A stretch of DNA of 64,000 nt from Mycobacterium paragordonae. GTDB taxonomy: Bacteria > Actinomycetota > Actinomycetes > Mycobacteriales > Mycobacteriaceae. Positions 53,576-61,447 of the stretch are shown piece by piece. The stretch is taken from contig NZ_CP025546.1 of the NCBI RefSeq assembly GCF_003614435.1, positions 124,001 to 188,000 of the forward strand, written 5' to 3'. The translations under genes were made by a program, and so were the position numbers. Each line of letters begins with the position of its first letter. Positions within the stretch are counted from its first letter, which is position 1. Below the pieces are notes generated by a model. That model was not told the DNA's origin and did not search any database. It saw nothing but the letters and a program-made list of their open reading frames with translations.

Positions 53576-54568
53576 GTGAGCGAAACTGCGGTGGCGCCTG
53601 ATGCGGGTTGCCCGAAACGGATGGAATACGGGCCGTGCGGTGGGGTGCGGCCGGACGGCCAATGCGAGATGCGTTCGGGGGCTTGCACATTCACCGATAT
53701 AGTGCCCTGGAATGGTCCGGTGCGAGGTATGGTGCGGGGTCCGGTGCCATTGGTGTTGACCGATTTCAGCTGTGCGCCCTTTGATCGCGATGACGTCGCG
53801 GCGACCGCGGCGGTGCTGGCCTCCTCGTGTGACGCGGTGCTGGTGGGTGAGCACCAGAACAAGCCCGATTTCCCGCCCACGCTGATGGGATCGTTGCTGC
53901 TGGACGCGGGTGTCGCCCCCTGGATCACGTTGTCGTGCCGGGATCGCAACCGGATCGTCCTCGAGCAGGAGCTGCGCGGCCTGCGCACCATCGGCGTGGA
54001 CACCGTGCTCTGTGTGACCGGCGACGGGCGCGGCTATGACGTGCGCCCGGACGTCACTCAGACTTTCGATCTGGATGGGCTGCGGTTGGTGTCCCTGGCC
54101 GCGTCGCTCGGGGCGGTTCCGGCGGTGCCGGAGACGCCCACGGCTCCGCCGGTGGCGGCACGGCCCGCCCGGCTGGTCGAGAAACAGCGGGCGGGCGCCG
54201 CCCTGGCGGTGCTCAACCATGTGCCGTTTCCCGACATGATCGCCGAATTCATGAAATCTGCTCGGGCGCAGGGTTTGTCGATTCCGGTGATCGCCGCGGT
54301 CGCGGTTTTCACCGACAGCGTGTCGGCCGCCGTACTGCAGGGTCTGCCGGGTCTCGAACTTGATCCGGCCGTGACGGAACGCGTCTTGAGCTCGGCGGAC
54401 CCGATCGCGGCCGGGATCTCGGCCGCGGTCAGCGAGGCGCAGTCACTGCTGTCGATCGACGGCATCGAAGGGGTGAACGTGTCCGGCCTGGCATCGGCGT
54501 CGGGCACTCGCGTCGGCGCCGAGATCAAGGCGGAGGTCGGCCGGCTGATCCGGGAGGGGGTCGCGTGA
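53576..54568 (+). CDS. Methylenetetrahydrofolate reductase-like protein with MTHFR C-terminal-type zinc module
   Basis: A 330-residue protein. Residues about 12-40 hold a Cys-rich module, CPKRMEYGPCGGVRPDG followed by CEM and CTFTD, typical of the PF12225 (MTHFR C-terminal-type) domain. The rest resembles an MTHFR TIM barrel (ITLSCRDRNRIVLEQEL; VLCVTGDG). Probably moves one-carbon units on folate. GTG 53576 starts it; the stop overlaps the next GTG (GTGA), coupling it to a SAM methyltransferase. Confidence 0.83.
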   Translation: MSETAVAPDAGCPKRMEYGPCGGVRPDGQCEMRSGACTFTDIVPWNGPVRGMVRGPVPLVLTDFSCAPFDRDDVAATAAVLASSCDAVLVGEHQNKPDFPPTLMGSLLLDAGVAPWITLSCRDRNRIVLEQELRGLRTIGVDTVLCVTGDGRGYDVRPDVTQTFDLDGLRLVSLAASLGAVPAVPETPTAPPVAARPARLVEKQRAGAALAVLNHVPFPDMIAEFMKSARAQGLSIPVIAAVAVFTDSVSAAVLQGLPGLELDPAVTERVLSSADPIAAGISAAVSEAQSLLSIDGIEGVNVSGLASASGTRVGAEIKAEVGRLIREGVA

Positions 54569-55320
54569 CCGAGGCGATGCAGGCGGAGTTCGACACGGTC
54601 GCGGAATGGACCGCACAGGTCGCCGCCGACCTCGGCGCGGACTACCACGTGCCGGCAGGCTGCCGGGGAAGCGGCAGCCCGGCCGCGCTGGACTGGCTCG
54701 TCGAGCATATGGAAATCGGCAGCGGCGCAACATTTTTAGACTGCGGCGCCGGCGTCGGAGGGCCGGCCGCGTATGCGGCGCAACGCCAAGAGTTGCGGCC
54801 GGTACTCGTTGAACCCGAGGCGGGCGCATGCCGCGCTGCAAGAAGGCTGTTCGGCTATCCGGTGATGCAGGCGGTGGGATCGAAATTGCCACTCGCGGAG
54901 GCGAGTTGCGACGCGGCGTGGTCGCTCGGTGTCTTGTGCACCACGCCGGATCAGCTCGCGTTGCTTGCCGAGTTGCACCGCACCGTGCGTCGCGGCGGGC
55001 GAATCGGGTTGCTGGCGTTCGTGGCTCACCGCGAACTGGCGGACGATCAGCTGGAAGGTAACCACTTCCCGACCCCGGACCGGTTGCGTCAACTAGTGCA
55101 CGAATCGGAGCTGCACGTCGAGCACTGGCTGAGAACCGCTGAGCTGCCGGCAATTCCGGCGGAATGGAACGAGCGGATGAACGCCGTGACGGACGAGCTG
55201 ACCCGTCGGCACGGGCATACCGAGGCCTGGCAGCTGGCGGAGCGCCAGAGTTCACGGATCGGGCAGCTGCTGGAAGACGGCACGCTGACCGGCGAGCTAC
55301 TGGTTTTGCGGCACGCGTGA
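54565..55320 (+). CDS. SAM-dependent class I methyltransferase
   Basis: A 251-residue Rossmann methyltransferase. SAM motif I is ATFLDCGAGVGGPAAYA near residue 55, the acidic motif II is RPVLVEPEAGAC, and SLGVLCTTPDQLALLAEL corresponds to motif III/IV. GTG 54565 overlaps the MTHFR-like stop, so the two are translated together. The substrate is not evident. Confidence 0.9.
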   Translation: MTEAMQAEFDTVAEWTAQVAADLGADYHVPAGCRGSGSPAALDWLVEHMEIGSGATFLDCGAGVGGPAAYAAQRQELRPVLVEPEAGACRAARRLFGYPVMQAVGSKLPLAEASCDAAWSLGVLCTTPDQLALLAELHRTVRRGGRIGLLAFVAHRELADDQLEGNHFPTPDRLRQLVHESELHVEHWLRTAELPAIPAEWNERMNAVTDELTRRHGHTEAWQLAERQSSRIGQLLEDGTLTGELLVLRHA

Positions 55321-55455
55321 GCCACCCTTGACGGCGGGACCCCGGTCTTCGTTGAAAGCACCGACCTTGGTGGCCCATCCGACATAATCTGACCGGCGGC
55401 GGTATCTTTCGACAAAGTGCTCGCTACCTCAGCCACATCGATCGGGAGGTGACCC

Positions 55456-55686
55456 GTGAGCGTCAACCCGTTTGACGACGAGAACGGCAGCTTCGTCGTC
55501 TTGATCAACGACGAAGAACAGCACAGCCTGTGGCCAACCTTTGCCGATGTCCCCGCCGGCTGGCGGGTGGTCTACGGAGAGGCGGCACGAGCCGACTGCC
55601 TGGAATACATCGAGCAGAACTGGCCCGATATCCGCCCGAAGAGTCTGCGCGACCGGCTAGACCAGCAACGGGCGTCCGACAACTGA
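55456..55686 (+). CDS. Second, stand-alone MbtH-like protein
   Basis: A 76-residue MbtH homologue: [29 protein letters not shown] and EQNWPDIRPKSLRDRL. It is very like the one at 42.9 kb but more than 12 kb from it, with no NRPS beside it. GTG 55456 has GGGAGG upstream. It may support MbtE/MbtF in trans or another NRPS elsewhere in the genome. Confidence 0.95.
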   Translation: MSVNPFDDENGSFVVLINDEEQHSLWPTFADVPAGWRVVYGEAARADCLEYIEQNWPDIRPKSLRDRLDQQRASDN

Positions 55687-55749
55687 TTTGAAGCGGCCGA
55701 GGCGACGCGCGGCTTCCTCGCGATGTTGGGGGCGGAGCCCGCATCCCGT

Positions 55750-57795
55750 TTACCTGGGCCGGTCGGCCTCCCGAAAGACGGCGGTGATCTCCGCGACCCG
55801 CGGATCCGCCTGCAGCTCTTCGAAAGTCTCCGGCAGCGGCAGCCGCCAGTTCGGGTACTCATCGATCGTTCCCGGCAGATTGGGCTGCCGGACCTCAGCC
55901 AGCACGTCGTAGGGCGAGATCAACTTCAGCCGACTCGGCGTGGCCGCCAGCAACCGGTGCATCGCGGTGATGATCTTGGGCAGGTCGCGCTCGTCGTCGG
56001 GCTCGGCTTCTCCGTCGGGCAGCAGCCGTTCAGATCGCAGCAGGGCCAGCCACTCGGCGCGCTCCCTTGCGGCCGAATTCTGTTCGGCCGGAACGTCGTT
56101 GAGCAGTCCGAGGTCGGCCCGCGCCCGCACGTGTTCGGCACGCAAGAACCCTGCGGCCGTCGGCAGGTCGTGCGTCGACAGACTGGCCGCCGCCCGGGCG
56201 GGCCACTTCGACGGCGCCAGCAACGGCTCCTCGGCGACCGACTGATCGCGGGTGAACCACGACACCGCGCAGCCCAGCATTCCGTTGTCGGCCAGCGCCT
56301 CGGTGACCTCGGGTTCAACGGTGCCCAGGTCCTCGCCGACGACGGTGGCCTTCGCGCGGTGCGCCTCCAGCGCAAGTACCGCCAGCATCGCGTCGGCGTC
56401 GTAGTGCACGTAGGTGCCGCGGTCGGGGCCGTCACCCGGCGGGATCCACCACAGCCGCCACAGTCCGGCGACGTGGTCGATCCGTAGCCCGTCGGCGTGA
56501 ACGAGTACGGCGCGCAACATATCTCGCAGCGCGCCGTAGCCGGTCGCGGCCAGTCGGTCCGGGCGCCAGGGGGGCAAGCCCCAGTCCTGGCCGCGCGGGG
56601 TGAAGTTGTCCGGGGGCGCCCCGATGCTCACTCCGGTGGCCAGTACGTCGGCCAGCGCCCAGGCGTCGGCGCCGTCCGCGTCCACGCCCACCGCAAGATC
56701 GTGCAACACCCCGAGCGCCATGCCGGCCTCCCGGGCGGTGGTCCGCACGGCGATCAGTTGCTCGGCGCAGCGCTGCTGCACCCAGGCATGGAATCCCAGC
56801 CGCGAGGCCAGCTCCCGGCGGGCCGCGGCGACGGCCGGTCCGTTGACATCCCGCAGCGGTGCGGGCCACCGGCTCCAGCGGCCGCCATGCCGTTCGGCCA
56901 GCGCGCAGTACGTGGCCCAGTCCCGCAGTCCGGTGGATCCGGGTGACTGGTCCAGCGGCGACGGCCGGCCCTCGGCCCGCCACAGCAGTTCGAGCGCCGA
57001 CCGCTTGGCCGCCCACACCAGATCGTGGTCGATTCGCTCGGTGGTCGGCGAGACGCGTAGCGCGTCCACTTCGGCGCGTATGTCCGGGTCGGCGCGATGG
57101 TAGGCGTCGAGGTCCTCGACGCGCAGCGCCAGCGGGTTGGCGAAGCGCCGGCTCGACGGGGTGTAGGGCGAGGGCTGCACGGGGTGGGTGGGGCCGGGCG
57201 CGTGCAGCGGGTTGAGCAGCACGGCGCCGGCCCCGTGCTGGGCAGCGGTCCAGTCGATGAATTCGCGCAGATCCCCCAGGTCGCCGATACCCCAGGACTG
57301 TGCCGAGCGCAGCGCGTAAAGCTGCAGCATCCAGCCCCAGGTCTCGGGTGTCGAAGGCACCTGTGCGGGCGCAGCTACTAGCGTGGCCCGCTGGCCGTCG
57401 CGGGTTTCGACCTGGTACCACCCGAGCGGCAGGTCGGCCGGCAGCTCGTCGCGCACGTCGATGCGCGCGCCGTCCTCGGCTTCCAGCGCGACGGCGCCCG
57501 GCAGCGGTCTTGGACGGCCATCGACCCGCACGGCAACGGTAGGTGGTAGGACGCCGGCGCGATCGGCCTCGGTGAGCTTCGCCAGCTCGCGGCGGCGGTC
57601 GGCTTCGGTGCCGGCCTCGACGTCGAGCAGCCCGAGTACGCGGATCACGACGTCGGCGTCGACGTCGACCGGCTCCCGGCGTTCGTTGCGGTAGGAGGTC
57701 GCCACGCCGTGTGCCGCGGCCAACTGGCGCAAGCTCTCGGAGGCTGGGAGGGGTTTGGACACAGCGCGGGGTATACCCGGGTCAGTGTTTCTCAC
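55750..57795 (-). CDS. malQ: 4-alpha-glucanotransferase (amylomaltase)
   Basis: A GH77 enzyme of about 681 residues (M. tuberculosis MalQ is about 724). Visible: SWGIGDLGDLREFI, DLAVGVDADGADAWALADVL with the catalytic Asp region, ADGLRIDHVAGLWRLWWIP, VVGEDLGTVEPEV with the acid Glu, and STHDLPTAAGF. It moves alpha-1,4-glucan segments in maltodextrin or glycogen metabolism. GTG 57795 or GTG 57762 may be the start; neither has a strong ribosome site. A 15-bp tandem repeat lies just upstream. Confidence 0.94.
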   Translation of the reverse strand: MRNTDPGIPRAVSKPLPASESLRQLAAAHGVATSYRNERREPVDVDADVVIRVLGLLDVEAGTEADRRRELAKLTEADRAGVLPPTVAVRVDGRPRPLPGAVALEAEDGARIDVRDELPADLPLGWYQVETRDGQRATLVAAPAQVPSTPETWGWMLQLYALRSAQSWGIGDLGDLREFIDWTAAQHGAGAVLLNPLHAPGPTHPVQPSPYTPSSRRFANPLALRVEDLDAYHRADPDIRAEVDALRVSPTTERIDHDLVWAAKRSALELLWRAEGRPSPLDQSPGSTGLRDWATYCALAERHGGRWSRWPAPLRDVNGPAVAAARRELASRLGFHAWVQQRCAEQLIAVRTTAREAGMALGVLHDLAVGVDADGADAWALADVLATGVSIGAPPDNFTPRGQDWGLPPWRPDRLAATGYGALRDMLRAVLVHADGLRIDHVAGLWRLWWIPPGDGPDRGTYVHYDADAMLAVLALEAHRAKATVVGEDLGTVEPEVTEALADNGMLGCAVSWFTRDQSVAEEPLLAPSKWPARAAASLSTHDLPTAAGFLRAEHVRARADLGLLNDVPAEQNSAARERAEWLALLRSERLLPDGEAEPDDERDLPKIITAMHRLLAATPSRLKLISPYDVLAEVRQPNLPGTIDEYPNWRLPLPETFEELQADPRVAEITAVFREADRPR

Positions 57796-57826
57796 ACCCG
57801 CGAAAGCCAGTGTGCTGCCGCAACTT

Positions 57827-57869
57827 TTGGTTAGGCGTGTCTTGGTTAGACGTGTCTTGGTTAGACGTC
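57827..57869. repeat. 15-bp tandem repeat, nearly three copies, upstream of malQ
   Basis: Units TTGGTTAG(G/A)CGTGTC at 57827-57841, 57842-57856 and a partial third at 57857-57869. The third unit overlaps the stop codon and last codon of the MarR-type gene. On the minus strand they lie 32 bp and more upstream of malQ GTG 57795. Confidence 0.9.
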
Positions 57870-58349
57870 GAGCGCGCCGGCCGCTACGGCGGCGGCGTTG
57901 ATCTTGGTCAGCACCTCACGCAGATGCTCGAGCTCGGCGAGATCGACGCCCAGCCGCTCAACCACCGCCGGGGGCACTTTGAGCGCTTGTCGGCGGAGGT
58001 TGCGGCCCGCCGCAGTCGGCGCGATGTGTGTGGTCCGCTCGTCGGCGGCGCTGCGGGTCCGGGTGATCAGCCCTTGTGACTCCAGGCGCTTGAGCATCGG
58101 CGACAAGGTGGCCGAGTCGATCTGCAGCAGCGTGGCAATGTCTTTGACCGATAGGGGATTGCCGCCTGGCTTTGTTTTCGCGTTGTCCCACAACGCGAGC
58201 ATGACCAGATACTGCGGATGGGTAAGACCGAGCGGTTCCAGCAGCGGCCGGTATACCGCGAGCACGGCCCGGTTAGTGACGGCGAGCGCGAAGCAGACCT
58301 GGCGCTCCAACGACAGCGGGTCGAGATCTGCGGCGGCTTCAGTGCGCAT
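57861..58349 (-). CDS. MarR family regulator, OhrR-like
   Basis: A 162-residue winged-helix regulator of the OhrR group. LSLERQVCFALAVTNRAVLA carries a Cys near residue 19, the position that senses organic peroxides in OhrR. The DNA-binding part is DIATLLQIDSATLSPMLKRL followed by the wing RTRSAADERTTHIAPT. No ohr gene lies beside it; the DUF5313 gene is 27 bp upstream on the same strand, and a dyad at 58859-58876 may be its site. Confidence 0.92.
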   Translation of the reverse strand: MRTEAAADLDPLSLERQVCFALAVTNRAVLAVYRPLLEPLGLTHPQYLVMLALWDNAKTKPGGNPLSVKDIATLLQIDSATLSPMLKRLESQGLITRTRSAADERTTHIAPTAAGRNLRRQALKVPPAVVERLGVDLAELEHLREVLTKINAAAVAAGALDV

Positions 58350-58376
58350 GGCGTCATCGCTCCTTCGTCGCGTCGC

Positions 58377-58793
58377 TCAGAACGGGCTGCTGTTGTCCTG
58401 CCACTTCGCCTCTTCCGGACGAGGGCCGTAGCGCCGGGCGTAGTCGTCGTGGATGTGGGCCTGCTTCTGGCGTTTGATGACGTCGACCAGGCCCGGGTCC
58501 AGGCCGTGTTGGGCCAGCCGGTGACGACGCCACACCTTGTTCAGTGCCAGGGCCATCAGCAGGACCCAGATGAAGATCGGCGCCGTCATCTCCGAGTGCA
58601 CGTACAGCGATGCCGGCAGCAGCCAGAGCGGGGCCAGCACGAGGGCCGCGGGAATCGCCATCCGGATCAGGTGCCGGCGGATGGCGCCGGGACCGGCGAG
58701 GTCGCGGGACACCCAGTCGCGCATCGAGTCGGGCAGACGGCGCCCGTAGCTATAGCCGATGTACTGCCACAGGTTCGGGCGAGCGTTGGACAT
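58377..58793 (-). CDS. DUF5313 family membrane protein
   Basis: A 138-residue protein with the N-terminal WQYIGYSYGRRLPDSMRDWV block typical of mycobacterial DUF5313 proteins and two membrane segments (AIPAALVLAPLWLLPASL; APIFIWVLLMALAL). ATG 58793 follows TAGGAGCG. It is probably the first gene of a transcript that includes the MarR regulator. Function unknown. Confidence 0.85.
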   Translation of the reverse strand: MSNARPNLWQYIGYSYGRRLPDSMRDWVSRDLAGPGAIRRHLIRMAIPAALVLAPLWLLPASLYVHSEMTAPIFIWVLLMALALNKVWRRHRLAQHGLDPGLVDVIKRQKQAHIHDDYARRYGPRPEEAKWQDNSSPF

Positions 58794-58858
58794 GGTCGCT
58801 CCTAGAGCAATCGTGAATCGAGGCCGTCGTTGGCTCCGACGCTCTGATTGTACCCTAT

Positions 58859-58876
58859 TAGTTAGTGGCCTAACTA
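58859..58876. promoter_or_regulatory. MarR-type operator candidate
   Basis: TAGTTAG-TGGC-CTAACTA, a perfect dyad 66 bp upstream of the DUF5313 start. It is the likely binding site of the MarR regulator encoded by the same transcript. GTTAG is shared with the tandem repeats at 57827-57869. Confidence 0.65.
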
Positions 58877-58969
58877 TGTGGGCGTCGTCACGCTGAGCCG
58901 TCACGCTGAGCCGCCACGTCCCGCCTCCGCCGCCGCCCGCGAGTGGGAATACGGCGACGCTGAATCGGC

Positions 58970-58997
58970 GTGTCCCGTCGTGCGATTCACGCTCGGC
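58970..58997. repeat. Dispersed intergenic repeat, copy C
   Basis: GTGTCCCGTCGTGCGATTCA plus CGCTCGGC, 24 of 28 bases identical to the copy at 19248-19275. It lies in the intergenic region between the DUF5313 gene and the P450. Confidence 0.65.
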
Positions 58998-59055
58998 GCG
59001 CGAGCCCGGGCGGCCGGCACGGTCCGGGCACGGCTAGGTCGCCACTACACCCAAG

Positions 59056-60246
59056 TCAGGCCGCGACCAGTTTGATCGGCAGGTGCTCGTGCCGGTGGAT
59101 GATGTTATTGACCGCCCAGGTCGGCTGCCCGGTCACTTCGATCCGGTCGACGCGTTCCAACAGGGCCCGCAGGATTGCGGCCGTCTCCATGCGGGCGAGA
59201 CCCTGGCCGGCGCACGCATGGGTGCCGTTGCCGAATCCGATCTGACGGCTCGCGTCCCTGCGGATGTCGAAGGTATCCGGACTGTCCCACTCGGCTTCGT
59301 CCCGGTTGGCCGACGCGTACAGGATCAGCAGCCGGGAACCGCCGGGAATCGGCGTGCCGTCGATTTCCGTGTCGTCGCGGACCTGACGGGCGAAGGCGCG
59401 CAGCGGTGATTCGTAGCGGATGACTTCGTTGATCGCATTGGGGATCAGAGCGGGGTCGTCCTTGAGTAGGCGCCATTGTTCGGGATGTGTAGCCAGTAGG
59501 TAGACGGCGTTGGAGATGGAGCTGATCGTCGTGTCCAGCGAGGGGGCGATGTAGTCCACCATCAGCTTCGGGCATTCCGCATGGGTGAGTTTGCCGTCGT
59601 CGGCGGCACGGAGCAACTCGTGCGCCATGCTGCCCTCCAGCACGGAGCGGTTGCGCACTACCCGGCGCGCGAACATCAGCATCTGCAGACTGCGCGGAAT
59701 CGCTTTCACCGCTTGCCAATTCAACGGACCAAGGATGTCGAAGGTGGCGCCACCCCAGGCGATGAGATGCTCACGCTCGTCGCGCGGCCATCCGACGAGA
59801 TCGGGAACGATCGCCAGCGGCAGCGCGGTGGCGAGGTCGGCGACCGCGTCGACGGCGCCTCGGCGTACCGCGGCTTCGACGACGGCATCGGCCTGTTCGT
59901 CGATCGATTCCCCGACCGAGCGCAGCGCCCGCGGCAGCAGCCGGTGCGCAAGCAACTTGCGGCGGTGATCGTGTTCGGCCCCGTCGCTGTTGAGGGTGGT
60001 GCCGCGGGACAGTCGATTGCTCAACGGGTTCAGCGCGACTCCGTTGCCCGAGATGAACAGCCCGTCGTTGCGCAGCGTGGCCTTGCATTCCGCATACCGC
60101 GGCAGCGCGTACACCCGGTGCCGGCGCAGCCACACCACCGATCCGGCCCGGCGCAGTCGCCGATAGTGCGGGTAGGGGTTCAGCAGGGCGTCGGTGGCGT
60201 AGATGTTCGCGCGGTCGACGGCCACGCCGTCCGCAGCTGGACCCAT
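59056..60246 (-). CDS. Cytochrome P450
   Basis: A 396-residue soluble P450. Haem loop FGNGTHACAGQGLARME is complete. The K-helix is EVIRYESPLRAF and the I-helix YIAPSLDTTISSI, where Pro-Ser-Leu replaces the usual Ala-Gly-x before DTT, an unusual oxygen-activation groove. ATG 60246 has GAGGAGG upstream. Two identical palindromes lie in the promoter shared with the NUDIX gene. Confidence 0.94.
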   Translation of the reverse strand: MGPAADGVAVDRANIYATDALLNPYPHYRRLRRAGSVVWLRRHRVYALPRYAECKATLRNDGLFISGNGVALNPLSNRLSRGTTLNSDGAEHDHRRKLLAHRLLPRALRSVGESIDEQADAVVEAAVRRGAVDAVADLATALPLAIVPDLVGWPRDEREHLIAWGGATFDILGPLNWQAVKAIPRSLQMLMFARRVVRNRSVLEGSMAHELLRAADDGKLTHAECPKLMVDYIAPSLDTTISSISNAVYLLATHPEQWRLLKDDPALIPNAINEVIRYESPLRAFARQVRDDTEIDGTPIPGGSRLLILYASANRDEAEWDSPDTFDIRRDASRQIGFGNGTHACAGQGLARMETAAILRALLERVDRIEVTGQPTWAVNNIIHRHEHLPIKLVAA

Positions 60247-60281
60247 GAAAAGGCCTCCTCGGAACGACGCGGGGCAACTCT

Positions 60282-60295
60282 TGACGAAATCGTCA
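60282..60295. promoter_or_regulatory. Palindrome TGACGA-AA-TCGTCA, copy 1
   Basis: A perfect 6-bp-arm dyad 36 bp upstream of the P450 start. It is identical to the copy at 60325-60338, 43 bp away (about four helical turns). TetR-type in form. Confidence 0.78.
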
Positions 60296-60324
60296 CATAC
60301 TGCACGCGTCCCGTCAATATTTTC

Positions 60325-60338
60325 TGACGAAATCGTCA
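60325..60338. promoter_or_regulatory. Palindrome TGACGA-AA-TCGTCA, copy 2
   Basis: The second identical dyad, 37 bp before the NUDIX GTG start. No regulator gene is adjacent, so the protein that binds it is encoded elsewhere. Confidence 0.78.
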
Positions 60339-60374
60339 CCCGACCGGGTGAAACCACGGGCATATGGTCGAACG

Positions 60375-61094
60375 GTGACCATCACCTACGACGACGTCCT
60401 GCGCGAACAGATCCGGGCGCGGTTGGCGGTCCATGAACGCCGTACCGTCACGGACCCGACGAAGCGGCATGCGGCGGTTGCGGTGGTCCTCGTGGACTCC
60501 GAGAGCGGCGAAGACCGCGTGGACCCCGCGCCGTTGGAGGAATGGCTGGACGGCCGCCCCCTGCCGGACGAGAGGCTCGACGGTCACATGATCGACGTCG
60601 CCGGAGGAGCGGCATTTCTGTTGTGCCGTAGGGCGTCTCGGCTGCGGACGCACGCCGCCCAGTGGGCGCTGCCCGGTGGCCGGCTGGACCCGGGTGAAAC
60701 GGTGATCGAGGCCGCGCTGCGGGAATTGGACGAAGAGGTCGGTGTCCGGCTGCCGGAGTCGACGGTGTTGGGCCTGCTCGACGACTACCCGACCCGGTCG
60801 GGATACGTCATCACGCCGGTCGTCATCTGGGGCGGCGGCCGGCTGGAGCTGCGCCCGGCTCCCGATGAAGTGCTGGCCGTCTACCGGGTGGGGCTGCACC
60901 AGCTGCAACGCGCGGATTCGCCGCGCTACATCAGCATCGAGGAAAGTCCCCGTCCGGTGGTGCAGATCCCGTTGGGCAACGACCTGATCCACGCGCCGAC
61001 GGGTGCGGTGCTGCTACAGCTGCGGTGGCTGGGATTGGAAGGTCGCCACGATCGGGTCGATGAGCTGGAGCAACCGACGTTCGCGTGGCGGTAG
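60375..61094 (+). CDS. NUDIX hydrolase
   Basis: A 239-residue NUDIX protein. The complete Nudix box is GGRLDPGETVIEAALRELDE followed by EVGV, near residues 100-123. The N-terminal segment (HAAVAVVLVDSE; AFLLCRRASRLRTHAAQWALP) resembles the CoA-pyrophosphatase group (NUDT7/YeaB-like), but substrate is not certain. GTG 60375 begins the protein. It shares the twin-palindrome promoter with the divergent P450. Confidence 0.9.
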   Translation: MTITYDDVLREQIRARLAVHERRTVTDPTKRHAAVAVVLVDSESGEDRVDPAPLEEWLDGRPLPDERLDGHMIDVAGGAAFLLCRRASRLRTHAAQWALPGGRLDPGETVIEAALRELDEEVGVRLPESTVLGLLDDYPTRSGYVITPVVIWGGGRLELRPAPDEVLAVYRVGLHQLQRADSPRYISIEESPRPVVQIPLGNDLIHAPTGAVLLQLRWLGLEGRHDRVDELEQPTFAWR

Positions 61095-61096
61095 CG

Positions 61097-61378
61097 TCAG
61101 TTGCTGCCGCCGCAGCCTCCGCCGCCACAGCCGCTGCCGCCGCCGCAGCCGCTGGACCCGCCGCCACAACCGCTGGAGCCACCACTGCAGCCGCTGGAGC
61201 TGCAGCTGCTGCCTCCGCCGCAGCCGCTCGAGCCGCCGTCGGATCCCGATCCGGATCCCCAGATGCCGTTGTTGGAACCTCGCCCCCGCCCGAAGTCCGG
61301 CCGGCGGATGGCGAATGCGACAAGCCACGCCACGCTGATGCCGCCCAACGCGATCAGCAACGCGACTCCGCTGTTCAT
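61097..61378 (-). CDS. Membrane-anchored Cys/Gly/Ser-rich protein
   Basis: A 93-residue protein. Residues 1-27 form one membrane helix (MNSGVALLIALGGISVAWLV), then a short basic/Arg linker, then a tail of Gly, Ser and Cys in repeating GCGGGSS-like units with about a dozen Cys. ATG 61378 is the most likely start. It is convergent with the NUDIX gene and divergent from the GRDP-like gene. The tail could bind metal or form disulfides; function unknown. Confidence 0.7.
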   Translation of the reverse strand: MNSGVALLIALGGISVAWLVAFAIRRPDFGRGRGSNNGIWGSGSGSDGGSSGCGGGSSCSSSGCSGGSSGCGGGSSGCGGGSGCGGGGCGGSN

Positions 61379-61447
61379 GCGCAAAGGCTACGCGAGGATT
61401 CCCCAGGTAATCCGCGGCAATTTCCGGCGCCCCTTACAGTGAGGGGC

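Noticed and set aside
57827..57869. Tandem repeat as a CRISPR array
   Set aside because: Units are directly adjacent with no spacers and only 15 bp long; no cas genes.
58878..59075. 65-codon ORF between DUF5313 and P450
   Set aside because: It covers the dispersed repeat and has no ribosome site or family similarity.
61085..61447. Upstream extension of the GRDP-like protein as an Ala-rich run
   Set aside because: It is the antisense of the Gly/Cys repeat tail; GTG 61448 with a ribosome site is a better start.
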